A stretch of DNA of 32,531 bases from an uncultured Clostridia bacterium (GTDB taxonomy: Bacteria > Bacillota > Clostridia > TANB77 > CAG-508), in NCBI GenBank assembly GCA_947627705.1, contig CANQXL010000006.1:1-32531 (forward strand), given 5' to 3'. The translations under genes and the position numbers were made by a program. This document shows positions 12,703 to 23,633 of this stretch, one piece after another. The notes under the pieces are model-generated. The model searched no databases. It was not told the origin of the DNA and saw nothing but the letters and a program-made list of their open reading frames with translations. Positions within the stretch are counted from its first letter, which is position 1. Every line of letters begins with the position of its first letter.

Positions 12703-13610
12703 TTAAGCACTTCTTGGATTAAATTTTGATATTTGTTTTAATTTTTCATATATCTGTGCTTCTTCCGTGCTTAGATTTTTAGGCACCATTGTTCTTATTT
12801 CTGCAATTAAATCGCCTCTTCCGCCTTTTCCATCTTTATAGCCTTTTCCTTGAATCTTAATCTTTTCTCCACTTTGAATTCCCTTAGGTATGTATACTGT
12901 CTCTTCACTATCTAGTCCTTGTACTTTTATTCTTGTCCCAAGGGCAGCCTCCCATGGTGTCAAATCAAGGTATGTATAAATATTACATCCTTCAAGTCTG
13001 AATTTTTTATTTTTTTCAATGTTTATCTTTATAAATAGGTCTCCATTCTTTCCACCATTTTGACCGTGGCTTTCCTTGCCCAATTAATCTTATTTTTTCG
13101 CCGTTTCTAATTCCTGATGGAATTTTAACAACAAAATTTTTCATTTTTCCGATCTACTGCACGAAGTGAGATTTTTTTATTCAAACCTAAAAAAGCATCT
13201 TCTATACTAACATTTATACCTGTCTCAATATTATCGCCCTTAATTTGTGGTTTCTTATTTTTCTCTTTAGGCTCTTTTTCCTTTTTTTGCTTTTTAGCAC
13301 CAAAAAGTAAATTAAATGCTTCTCCGATAAATGAATCACTGCTTCTCATATTTTTTGCATTTTTCTCTTTGTTCTTTTTCTTACCAATAGTTGAATTCCA
13401 TGTTCTATCATATTTTTTTCTACTTTGAGAATTTGATAATATTCTATATGCCTCATTTATATCTTTAAAACGCTCTTCTGATTCAGCTCCATTTTCGCTT
13501 AAATCAGGGTGATATTTTTTTGCTTGATCTCTATACGCATTTTTTATTTGATTTAGTGATACTTTGTTTGTTTCAAACCCTAGTATTTTATAATAATCCT
13601 TAAATAACAT
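12703..13610 (-). CDS. DnaJ-family co-chaperone, two +1 frameshifts at CGG
   Basis: J-domain 'DYYKILGFETN…YRDQAKKYHPDLSENG…FKDINEAYRILSN'; sites at CCG 13149-13151 and 13064-13066 restore '[47 protein letters not shown]'. Similar in layout to CbpA-type DnaJ. Confidence 0.9.
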
Positions 13611-13646
13611 TTAACATCCTCCATAATTTATGGTCCTTTTATTATA

Positions 13647-14701
13647 TCATTCTTTTATGCTAAGTTCAATTAATTTATCTAATAAATTTTTATAATTTAT
13701 TCCTGAGTTTTCAAAAAGCTGTGGATACATGCTAATTGCCGTAAAACCTGGAAGTGTATTTATTTCATTTAGATAAATTTCTCCTGTTTTATTTTCTACA
13801 AAAAAGTCAACTCTTGAAAGCCCTTTCCCATCTATTGATTTAAATGCTTTAATAGCTATTTTTCTTATTTTATCTTGAGTTTCTTTATCTATTTCTGCAG
13901 GGATTATAGTCTTTGATTCCTGATTTGTATATTTGGCATCAAAACTATAAAAATCTTCTGCTGCTTTAATTTCTCCGAACACAAGAGCTAATTACTTCTT
14001 CATTTCCAAGCACTGCACATTCTACTTCTTGCCCATTTATTCCTTGTTCTATTAAAATTTTATTATCATATTTTGATGCAAATTCTATTCCGAATTTTTA
14101 ATTCTTCTTTATTCTTTACCTTAGTTATTCCAACGCTTGAACCCGAATTTGATGGTTTTACAAACATTGGATATTTTAGATTTTTTTCTATAATATCTGC
14201 TACTTCCTGCAAAGAACATATCTTTTCATTAAATTCTTTATCTACGTATATGTAATTATCTTTAAACTTCCTTATATATTCAGATTTTGCCTGCTTTATA
14301 CCTGCTTTATCTAGTACTATTTTTGTATAAACTTTATCCATTGCAATACTTGATGCTAATACTTTGCATCCGACATATGGCATTTTTATCATCTCAAATA
14401 AGCCTTGTATTGTACCGTCTTCTCCGTATTTTCCATGTAATACAGGGAAAATTACATCTTGTTTCTTTAAGACTCCCATTACATCGTCTATTTTTTCTAT
14501 TTCTGTTACTTTCTCATGAATTTTTAGTATGTCTATCTTATCTATATCTTTTTTATATTTATACCATACTCCATCTTCTGATATATATATCGGTGTAATT
14601 ACATATTTCTCCTTATCCAAATTCTTTATTACTGATGTACCTGAAACAACAGACACATCATGCTCTGTTGATACTCCGCCAAAAATTACTGCAATATTCA
14701 T
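13647..14701 (-). CDS. ddl: D-alanine--D-alanine ligase, two +1 frameshifts at CGG
   Basis: '[19 protein letters not shown]', '[16 protein letters not shown]', '[15 protein letters not shown]'. Sites at CCG 14090-14092 and 13975-13977 restore '…[56 protein letters not shown]'. Confidence 0.94.
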
Positions 14702-14714
14702 TAATTACCCCCTA

Positions 14715-16108
14715 CTATGAATAAATTTTTTCGATTATTTCTTTAAAGTTCATTGACTGAGACGCCTTAACTAGAATGCAATCTTCACTTTTCTTAAGTT
14801 CGTTTAGTCTTTTAATTGCATCTTCATTTTTATCAAATGTATATACATCTTTCTCATTCATTCCTAAATCTATTGCGGTATTTGCAATATACTTTGAATA
14901 CTTACCGAACTGTAATTAATATATCTATTTTATTTTTATATACTTCTTCTCCTACCTTTTCGTGGAGTTCTTTAGAAAAATCTCCTAGTTCTAGCATATC
15001 GCCAAGAACTGCAATCTTTCTTTTCGCATTTATTTTGCTTAAATATTCAAGACCTGCCTTCATTGAATCATAGCTTGCGTTATAGCTATCATTTATTACC
15101 TTTATTTTATCTTTTGTCTCAAATATTTCCATTCTATTTTTTGTAAGTTCAAAATTCTCTAATCCTTCCATAATTTTGAAAATAGGAATATCATTTTTTA
15201 GGCCAACACAAATTGCACAAAGTGCATTCATTACGAAGTGGTTTCCTGGTGCATTAATTTTTGCCTTGTATATTTTACTGTCTATTGTAACTTCAAACTC
15301 ACTTCCAAATTCATTTGCTATAATATTTTTTGCCATAATGTCACTTTGATTTTCTATGCCATAAGTCATAATATTCATTTTATCTTTATTTTCTATATAC
15401 CATTTATGCAAAAGATCATTATCGTTATTGATTATTACTACGCCATTTTTTTCCATTCCTTCAAGAATCTCTAATTTTGCCTTTAATATATTTTCTCTTG
15501 AACCTAAATTTCCTATATGCGCTGTTCCTATGTTTGTAATTACACACATTGTAGGCTTTGCAATCTTTGTAAGTTTACTTATTTCTCCAAAGTGGTTCAT
15601 TCCCATTTCTATTACAAGAGCATCATGATTTTTTAATGAAAGTATTGTTAATGGAACTCCTATGTGGTTATTGTAATTACCACTTGTTTTTTGAGTTTCA
15701 TATTTTCTGCTCATTACGCTTGAAATTACATCTTTTGTGCTTGTTTTCCCAACACTTCCTGTAATTCCAATAACTGGTATATCATACTGTTCTCTTTTGA
15801 ATTTCGCTATTTTTTGAATTGCATCTATCGTATCTTCAACTATTAAAATCACTTTATCTTTGTATTTTTCTAAGGTGCTTTTGTCAATTGCTATATTGTT
15901 TAATATACAAGCTTTGGCACCATTTTCAAATGCACTTTCAAAAAATATACTTCCATCAAATTTTTCGCCTTTTATTCCGAATATATGTATCTCCCTTTTT
16001 TATTTCTCTTGTATCTTTTTTGAAATTATCAAGTATCTCTTCTTCATTTCCTGATAATACTTTTGCATTTGTTATATTTAAAACATCTTTAACACTAATT
16101 TCTTTCAT
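14715..16108 (-). CDS. murF: UDP-N-acetylmuramoyl-tripeptide--D-alanyl-D-alanine ligase, two +1 frameshifts at CGG
   Basis: 'VIGITGSVGKTSTKD…', 'NDSYNASYDSMKAGLEYL'. Sites at CCG 15977-15979 ('KKGDTYIGIKGEKFDG') and 14905-14907 ('DILITVGKYSKYIANTAIDLG'). Confidence 0.93.
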
Positions 16109-16329
16109 TGTCTATTTTTTGCATAATATGTACGTTTTGCAGGTTTTTATGTAGCTATAAATTATATATTATACACCTTTCTTTATAGATTATTTTATTT
16201 ATATGTTTTTTATTTTATCACAAATTTAGGGTAAAAAAAAGAGACAAAAGAAAAAAAATATGATATAATTATAAATGGTTTATAGGTAATTCCTTAATTA
16301 AAAACCTAAATTTATTATACAAGGAGCTT

Positions 16330-16368
16330 ATGATGTATTTAAAATTTAAAATATATCATAAAAAATAA
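16330..16368 (+). CDS. Possible 12-aa leader ORF (MMYLKFKIYHKK)
   Basis: AAGGAG at 16321 precedes this ATG rather than the fic ATG at 16370; its TAA is followed directly by the fic start. Confidence 0.25.
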   Translation: MMYLKFKIYHKK

Positions 16369-16369
16369 A

Positions 16370-17030
16370 ATGTTAAAAGAAAAATTTGCTATGACAAAGG
16401 AACAAAATATATTTTTAGCTAAAAGAAACATTGTAGATAGTATTTGGAAAAGTGCTAATTTAGAAGGAATTGCTGTTACCTTCCCAGAAACTCAAGCAAT
16501 TTATGATGGTGGCAATGTTGCTCATTTAAGAGTTGACGAAATTGTAACCATTAATAACTTAAAACATGCATGGGAATTTATACTATCTTCTATTGATAAT
16601 CAAATTGATACTAATTACTTAATGAGCATACATAGCCTTATTCGGTGCAAGCCTTATAGAATCTGCCGGTAAAATGAGAGTATACGACGTAAGTATGGCT
16701 GGAACTGATTGGAAACCAGAACTTCCATCAAATGAGAAATTACAAAATATATTAGAATCATATATCAGATGTGAAAACATTACAGATGGAATTATTACTC
16801 TTATGTGTAAATTAATGAAATTACAATTTTTTAATGATGGAAATAAAAGAACTGCTATGCTTTTGGCAAATCATGAACTTATTAAAAATGGAAAGGGCAT
16901 AATTTCAATTGCAGAGAAATATAAAATTGATTTTGGAAGTAAATTAATTGCCTATTATGAAAATGAAGATAATTTAGAAGATTTAAAAGAGTTTATATAT
17001 AATAATTGCCTAGATGGAATAAGCTATTAA
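16370..17030 (+). CDS. Fic-domain protein, one +1 frameshift at CGG
   Basis: Fic-type motif 'LQFFNDGNKRTAMLLANHELIKNG'; ORFs join at CGG 16643-16645 ('LMSIHSLIGASLIESAGKMRVYDV'). Confidence 0.9.
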
Positions 17031-17035
17031 AAATT

Positions 17036-17073
17036 TCAAAAAGCTCCGCTAATTATTTAAGCGGAGCTTTTTA
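17036..17073. terminator. Bidirectional Rho-independent terminator
   Basis: AAAAAGCTCCGCT…AGCGGAGCTTTTT between convergent genes. Confidence 0.85.
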
Positions 17074-17140
17074 TATTTATTACACAATTTACATATCAAT
17101 CTGTTTACTTTTCTCTTAAGTATTTTGGGTAATGAAGTAA

Positions 17141-18481
17141 TTATTTTGTCATGTAAAGACATGGTCGGAAAGAACAAGTTCTCCATGCATCTAATTTATT
17201 AAGCCAGCCACGGAATCCCGACGACCTATCCGCCTTGCTGTAAACGCCTCCTCTCATTCCAATCGGAATACCTTCATAGTTAGTAGCTTCTGTTGTGAGT
17301 TCATGACAGTTACTTGCCATATCATAGATATTACATACTTTATCTACTCCATTTTCTCTTTCTCCTGTGTCATCTGGTGCTTGTTTTTCTTCTTGATAAT
17401 TTAATGCTGTTTGCTTTGAATATTCTGTTTTCCCTGAATATGCCTGTATAAACACTATCGCTGTATCCCATGCATAACTATTTACTAAATCACTTTCATA
17501 ACCGTCTCCTGTATACATTGCTTGACATTTTGCTGATGCATCTCCTTGTGTTATATTATTCCACAAATAGTGTATGTGTTCTGCTCCTTTGGGTGCATAT
17601 GATATTCCGTCATGTGCTCCTGTATTTCCTTCTGATGGCTGGCTTAATGGCTTTTCTCCTTTTCCATCATAACTTGCTTCATATCTTGCTATATAATAGC
17701 CACCTTTTCCGCCTTCATTTACTCCTTTCGCATTTGTTAGAAATGTTGATAACGATTTTGCAGGTGAATTCCCATAATCTGAATTTTCCAATTCTTGATA
17801 ATTTACTTTTATTACTGTACTTCCATCTACTATTGCATCTTCTGCTGTTACATTTGCTTTTTCTTCTAACTTATATCTTCCTAATTTTATCTCTGTTGTT
17901 GGTCCCATATCTGTATCATTTTCTTTATTATTTATCTCTCCTGTTGGTATCCACACAAACTGATTTTTTTCTCCACTTGTTGCATCTTCTATTACTATTC
18001 CATCTTGTACTGTTGGTATATGTGTTGGATTTCCATCTTCACCAACTGCATATTCATACTTTACTCCTGTTGTACTTCCTTCTTCATCATGTTTTACTAT
18101 TCTAAATCCAGCTGGTACTACTACTTGATTTTCATATTCGTCTGTTAATGTTGTTGTTTTCTTAAATGTATGGTCTTTTTCTACTGCTTCTTTTACTGTT
18201 GTTGGCTCTGGTTCTTCATCACTACTGCTACTTCTACCTGCTCCTGTTCCACCATTCTCTATATTACTTATTGCACCTAGTACTAAATCTGTTATTCCAT
18301 TTACTAAATTTTCTTCTTCTTGTTGTGCTATCGAATAATTTTGTGTTCCATTTATTGCTAGTGGTACAAGTTGCATGTTATTAATAGAGATAATTGTTAC
18401 TGCAGCAAGTATGATTAACACAATAATTGTAATAATAAGCGCAACTAACGTTATACCCTTTTGATTATTAAATTTTTTCAT
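17141..18481 (-). CDS. Prepilin-like N-terminus with a formylglycine-generating-enzyme/SUMF-like C-terminus
   Basis: 'NNQKGITLVALIITIIVLIILAAVTI' prepilin-like segment; 'FVWIPTGEI…GGYYIARYEAS…CNIYDMASNCHELTTE…GGVYSKADRSSGFRGW…FRPCLY' SUMF/CLec-like motifs. Confidence 0.75.
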   Translation of the reverse strand: MKKFNNQKGITLVALIITIIVLIILAAVTIISINNMQLVPLAINGTQNYSIAQQEEENLVNGITDLVLGAISNIENGGTGAGRSSSSDEEPEPTTVKEAVEKDHTFKKTTTLTDEYENQVVVPAGFRIVKHDEEGSTTGVKYEYAVGEDGNPTHIPTVQDGIVIEDATSGEKNQFVWIPTGEINNKENDTDMGPTTEIKLGRYKLEEKANVTAEDAIVDGSTVIKVNYQELENSDYGNSPAKSLSTFLTNAKGVNEGGKGGYYIARYEASYDGKGEKPLSQPSEGNTGAHDGISYAPKGAEHIHYLWNNITQGDASAKCQAMYTGDGYESDLVNSYAWDTAIVFIQAYSGKTEYSKQTALNYQEEKQAPDDTGERENGVDKVCNIYDMASNCHELTTEATNYEGIPIGMRGGVYSKADRSSGFRGWLNKLDAWRTCSFRPCLYMTK

Positions 18482-18671
18482 TTTTCACATTTCTCCTTCA
18501 ATTTAAAATTTGTATATTTTTAACATTAAAATCTACTTAATACACCTGTATTATTTTTTTCGTATGCTTAAATAATCACGTAATAACAAAATTAAATTTT
18601 AAGTAAAATAGCGCTAGACTGTTTTCGGGCAAGAAATTGTTAAATTTTAATAAGTTATTTTCTAGTTTTGA

Positions 18672-18797
18672 ATAATACAATAATAATTTTCGAAGCGACG
18701 CGTAGCATGGAAGCAAGTTAGAGACTGTTGGTGCTTGCACCATACATGTCTCTTCGATGCGACCAACAAGGAGCTAGATAAATTATTATTGTATTAT
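18672..18797. ncRNA. Candidate structured RNA or element flanked by a perfect 18-bp inverted repeat
   Basis: ATAATACAATAATAATTT / AAATTATTATTGTATTAT enclosing a comparatively GC-rich core with AGAGAC…GTCTCT and GGTG-CTTG-CACC hairpins. Confidence 0.5.
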
Positions 18798-18816
18798 CCG
18801 ATTATTTAAACATACT

Positions 18817-19025
18817 AAAAAAGAACACATTAAAACTCATATGTCAATTAAGCATACAAGTTCCATGTGTCCTTATACAATCTATACCTTTATTAAATTT
18901 TACATTGCTTCTAAGATATTCTCTCTCTCTCTCTCTCTCTCTCTAGAGCTCCAAGGCTTACGTCATTTGCAATCTTCATATCTTTTGTTCTTTCCTTTCT
19001 TTCATTTGATAAGCATATTTTACCA
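18817..19025 (-). repeat. Copy 1 of a dispersed structured repeat / candidate ncRNA ending in a terminator-like hairpin
   Basis: Shares AAAAAAGAACACAT…ATGTGTCCTTATA and ATTTGCAATCTTCATATCTTTTGTTCTT with 32261-32389; minus-strand hairpin GGACACAT…ATGTGTTC followed by TTTTTT. Confidence 0.65.
18921..18944. repeat. (CT)12 dinucleotide microsatellite
   Basis: Direct reading of 24 nt of CT repeats inside the insertion that distinguishes copy 1 from copy 2. Confidence 0.97.
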
Positions 19026-19151
19026 ATATCTTACAAAAATGTCAAGAAAAACTTAATAAATTTCCAAAGTTATATCTATCGTCAAGTGAAAAATTTTTAT
19101 TTGTGATTTGATATGTTTTATTGATTTTTCAAAAAATTTAAAGTTTTTTTG

Positions 19152-19996
19152 CTATATCCAAAAAAGGTTCATAACAATTCCTGTTAAAGCTCCAAGTACA
19201 AATAATATTGCAACTATTTCTATATTTTCTTTTAAATTTTTATTTATTCTAAATAACATAAGTAGACCGTGCTCCTGCATTTACAAGTAATCCTGCAATA
19301 AGTGATCCAAAACTTATAATTTCTGTTAAATATAGCTCTGTAATAATTACAGAAGAAGCACAGTTTGGTATTAAGCCAATTAATGATGCAATTATTGGCT
19401 CAAATATTGATTTTCCTTCCATAAAGTTTTTCAAAGTTTCTTCTCCAACAATGTATATTAATAGATTTACTATTAATGTTAAAATAAATATGTATATGAA
19501 TATGCTAAATGTATGTTTTAATGCTGATTTTATTATACTTTTTTCGCAATGACAATGTTCTTCTTCACATAAATCTACAATTTTTTCATCCTGTTTTTCT
19601 TTCTTCACTCTCATTACAAAGTCTATTAAAAAGCCATAAATCATTCCAAGTAAAAATTTTATAATCAATATTGATAATATTAAATTTATGGGTGCAGCTT
19701 TTGATATAAGTATTGGGAGCATTTCGTCTGATGTTGATAAATACACAGAAATTAGCGTTCCAAGTGTAATTATTCTTGCTGCATAAAAGTTTGTTGCTGC
19801 AACAGAAAATCCACACTGTGGAAATATTCCAAGTGCACTTCCGTATTGCCGGCCCAAATTTACCAGACTTTTTTATTCTTTCTTTAGACTTATCACTTAT
19901 TTTATGCTCTATGTATTCCATTAAGAGATAAGCTATAAATAAAAATGGCAATAACTTTAGACTATCAATTATTGTATCTAATAATACGTCTAACAT
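19152..19996 (-). CDS. Putative manganese transporter-like membrane protein, two +1 frameshifts at CGG
   Basis: '[52 protein letters not shown]'; sites at CCG 19841-19843 and 19267-19269 ('NAGAGLLMLFRINKNLKENIE'). Confidence 0.82.
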
Positions 19997-20046
19997 TTTT
20001 TCTCCAATCTTTATAATTTTATTAATTTATATATTTTATCAAATTT

Positions 20047-20909
20047 TTAAAAAATTTTCAACATAAACATATATACTACAATTCCAATGCTTTCGATTAC
20101 AAACAAATTAAACATGTTTGATGCAAATAGATTACTTGTTGCTTCAATTACTCCTTGCAAGTCGCTGGTATTTTCGCTATGATGTCTTTGGGAATCTACA
20201 AAAGTTATAAATTCTGGTATACTAGTTACAAAGCCTAATATTATTCCTATTACAGCTTCTGGTATACTAAAATCTGTACTTAACTTGTCTAGAGTTTCAC
20301 CTAGCAAATTACCGTATTAAGAATAATGCAACTCCTGTTAATATTAGTTTAATAATTATCTCTATTGCAATCTTTTTCTTGTGTTTAACCCATCTTTTTT
20401 CTTCTTCTATCTTATTTTTTTCTGTTTTACTCATATAGCTTGTGTTATATACTTTATATGCATTATTTCTTATTTTATAAAACAATACAAATGCAATTAT
20501 AAACACTGGTACAAGTCCAATGCCTTCTCTTACATTTGTATATATCATTATTATTGGTATTAAAATTGTTATAAGAACAATAACAAGTTGTACTTTAATT
20601 GTTTTATTTTTTAATTCTCTTTCATTTTTGTTAATCTTAATTGATGCTAAATATTGAATTAGGTTTATTATATTAGAACTTAATATGTTATAAATTCCCG
20701 TACTAAATAGTCCTTGGACTGAAGAGAAAAATACAGTTAAAAGTTCTGGCATAGATGTTGCAGCTCCTGCAATATTCCCGAACAGTCTCTGGACTTAAAT
20801 CTAAAACTTCCGCAAGTTTTCTAAGTAATTTAACAAGTATTTGTTTTGAGATAAACACAATTATTAATGAATAGACTATAAATTTTGTAATTTCTATTAT
20901 TAATTCCAA
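20047..20909 (-). CDS. CaCA-family (sodium/calcium exchanger-like) membrane protein, two +1 frameshifts at CGG
   Basis: Alpha-repeat-like 'VGNIAGAATSMPELLTVFFSS' and 'GIILGFVTSIPEFITFVDSQR'; sites at CCG 20778-20780 and 20312-20314 ('ALFLIGNLLGETLDKL'). Confidence 0.83.
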
Positions 20910-20979
20910 TATTGTTTTTACCTTTCTTTAATATTTTAATATAATTATTCCTATATTCTTTACTATTTATTCAATCAAA

Positions 20980-23599
20980 TTATTTTATTTCTTTTATTCT
21001 TTTTTCTACAGTTTCAAGCATTTCTTTATATTTAGCAAGTTTTGCTTCTTCTTCTTCAACTTTTGCCTTTGGTGCCTTTTCTATAAATCCCTTATTTGCA
21101 AGCATCTTTGTTGCTCTTTCTACTTCCGCTTCTAACCTTACTTTTTCTTCGTTTAATCTTTCTAGTTCCTTTTTTATATCTACTAATTCTTCAAATGGAA
21201 TAAATAATTCTATTCCTTCTTGAACAACTGATATTGCATTATCAGGGATTCCTGTTTTTTCTTCTTGTACGGTTATCTTATCTGCAAAGCCAAGTTTTTC
21301 TACAAATGTATGAGTTTCATTTATTAAATCTTTGTATTTTTTTGTAACAAAAATCAAGTTTGTCTTTTTGCTTGGTAAAACATTCATGTTTGCTCTTATA
21401 TTTCTTATATTAACTATAATGTTTTTTATAAGCTCAATATCTTTTTCTTCTTCATCATATTTAGTCTTACCGTAAAATTTCTGGCCATTCTTCTAGCATT
21501 ATGCTTTGTTTTTTATCCATTTCTTTGTAAATTTTTTCTGTTATAAATGGCATAAATGGGTGTAATAGTTTTAATACAGTTACAAGTACATGATTTAATA
21601 CATATACACAGCTAGCTTTTGTTTTTGAGTTTTCATCATATAGTCTTGGTTTACACATTTCTATATACCAGTCACAATATTCGCTCCAAATAAAATCATA
21701 TATTTTAGTTGCTGCGATTCCGACTTCGTATTTTTCTATATGATTTGTTACTTCCTTTACAAGCTTATCAAGTTTATTCAATATCCATTTGTCTTCTATT
21801 GTTAAATCTTCTTCTTTGTAGCTTTCTAATAATTTTTTATCAGTATTAGCTAAAACAAATTTAGATGCATTCCATATTTTGTTTGCAAAGTTTTTTGCAC
21901 TTCCAGCTTTTTCTTCTGAATATTTTACATCATTACCAAGTGTCATATTTTGGACTAATGAAAATCTCAAAGAATCAGCCCCAAATTTTTCTATAATATC
22001 TATTGGATCTATTCCGTTTCCTAAACTTTTTGACATTTTTCTACCTTGTGCATCTCTAACTAATCCATGCATAAATACTGTATTAAATGGGATTTTTCCT
22101 GTGTGTTCCAAGCTAGAAAATATCATTCTTACTACCCAGAAGAAAATTATATCATATGCTGTAACTAAAGTATCTGTTGGGAAGAAATATTTAAAATCTT
22201 CTGTTTCTTCTGGCCAGCCCATTGTTGAAAATGGCCATAATGCTGAGCTAAACCAAGTATCCAATGTGTCTGGATCTTGCTTTATATCTGTACTTCCACA
22301 TTTTGCACATTTTTTTGGTTCTTCATATTCTATCATTATTTCATGGCAATTTTGACAATGATATGCTGGGATTCTATGTCCCCACCATATTTGTCTTGAT
22401 ATACACCAATCTTTTATATTATCTAACCAATGGAAATATGTTTTTGTAAATCTATCAGGAACAAATTTTATTTCTCCATTTTTTACTGCTTCTATTGCTG
22501 GCTTTGCAAGCTCGTCCATTTTCATAAACCATTGAATTGACATTCTTGGCTCTACCGTATTATGGCATCTATAACATTTTCCAACATTGTGTGTATAATC
22601 TTCTATTTTTTCAAGAACGCCTAATTCTTGCAAATCTTTTACTATTTCTTTTCTTGCAGTGTATATATCCATTCCTTTATATTTTGGAACAAGATCAAGC
22701 ATTATACCCTTTTCGTCAAACACTTCTATTTGCTCTAGATTATGTCTTATTCCTGCTTCATAGTCGTTAAAATCATGAGCAGGAGTTATTTTAACGCATC
22801 CAGTTCCGAATTCCTTTTCAACGAACTCGTCAGCAATAATTTTTATTTCTCTATTAACTAATGGAACAACTACTGTTTTTCCAATCATATCTTTATATCT
22901 TTCATCATCTTTAGAAACTGCAACTGCTGTATCTCCAAGCATTGTTTCTGGTCTTGTTGTTGCAACTGTTATATATTCTTTTTTATCTTTTGTGTAATAT
23001 CTTATATACCATAAATGTGATTGTTCTTCTTCTGGCTCAACTTCTGCATCTGATAAAGATGTTTTACAAGTTGGGCACCAGTTTATCATTCTATTGCCTC
23101 TATAAATTGCACCTTTTTTATACATCTTAACAAAAACATGCTCTACAGCTTTTGAAAGTCCTTCGTCCATTGTAAATCTTTCTCTTGTCCAATCACAGCT
23201 ACAGCCTAGGCTTTTAAGTTGTCTTATAATTGTTCCACCATATGTTCTTGTCCAATCCCATGCCTCTTCTAGGAAGGCTTCCCTTCCTATTTGTTCTTTG
23301 CTCTTACCTTCATTTTTTAATTTTTCTACAACTTTAACTTCAGTTGCAATTGCCGCATGGTCTGTTCCTGGTATCCACAATGTATTAAAGCCCCTTAGTT
23401 TTTTATATCTAATTAATATATCTTGTAGTGTCATAACTAAAGCATGCCCCATATGTAATTTACCTGTAACATTTGGTGGTGGAATTACTATTGTATATGG
23501 AGTTTTGGTCTTATCTACAACTGGTGTAAAATATCCATTTTCATTCCACTCTTTATATAGTTTTTCTTCAAATTCACTTGGATTATACTTATCTAACAT
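20980..23599 (-). CDS. valS: Valyl-tRNA synthetase, one +1 frameshift at CGG
   Basis: '[15 protein letters not shown]', '[12 protein letters not shown]'; CCG 21470-21472 joins the body to the C-terminal coiled coil ('[43 protein letters not shown]'). Confidence 0.95.
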
Positions 23600-23633
23600 A
23601 TTTTATTCTCCTTTTACATTGTTTGCATCTTGA

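Noticed and set aside
17470-18105. Long plus-strand Leu-rich ORFs antisense to real genes (also 4724-5509, 2648-3022, 21879-22355 and others)
   Set aside because: Low-complexity, hydrophobic/Leu/Ser-rich translations that mirror minus-strand coding sequence; no recognisable families or RBS.
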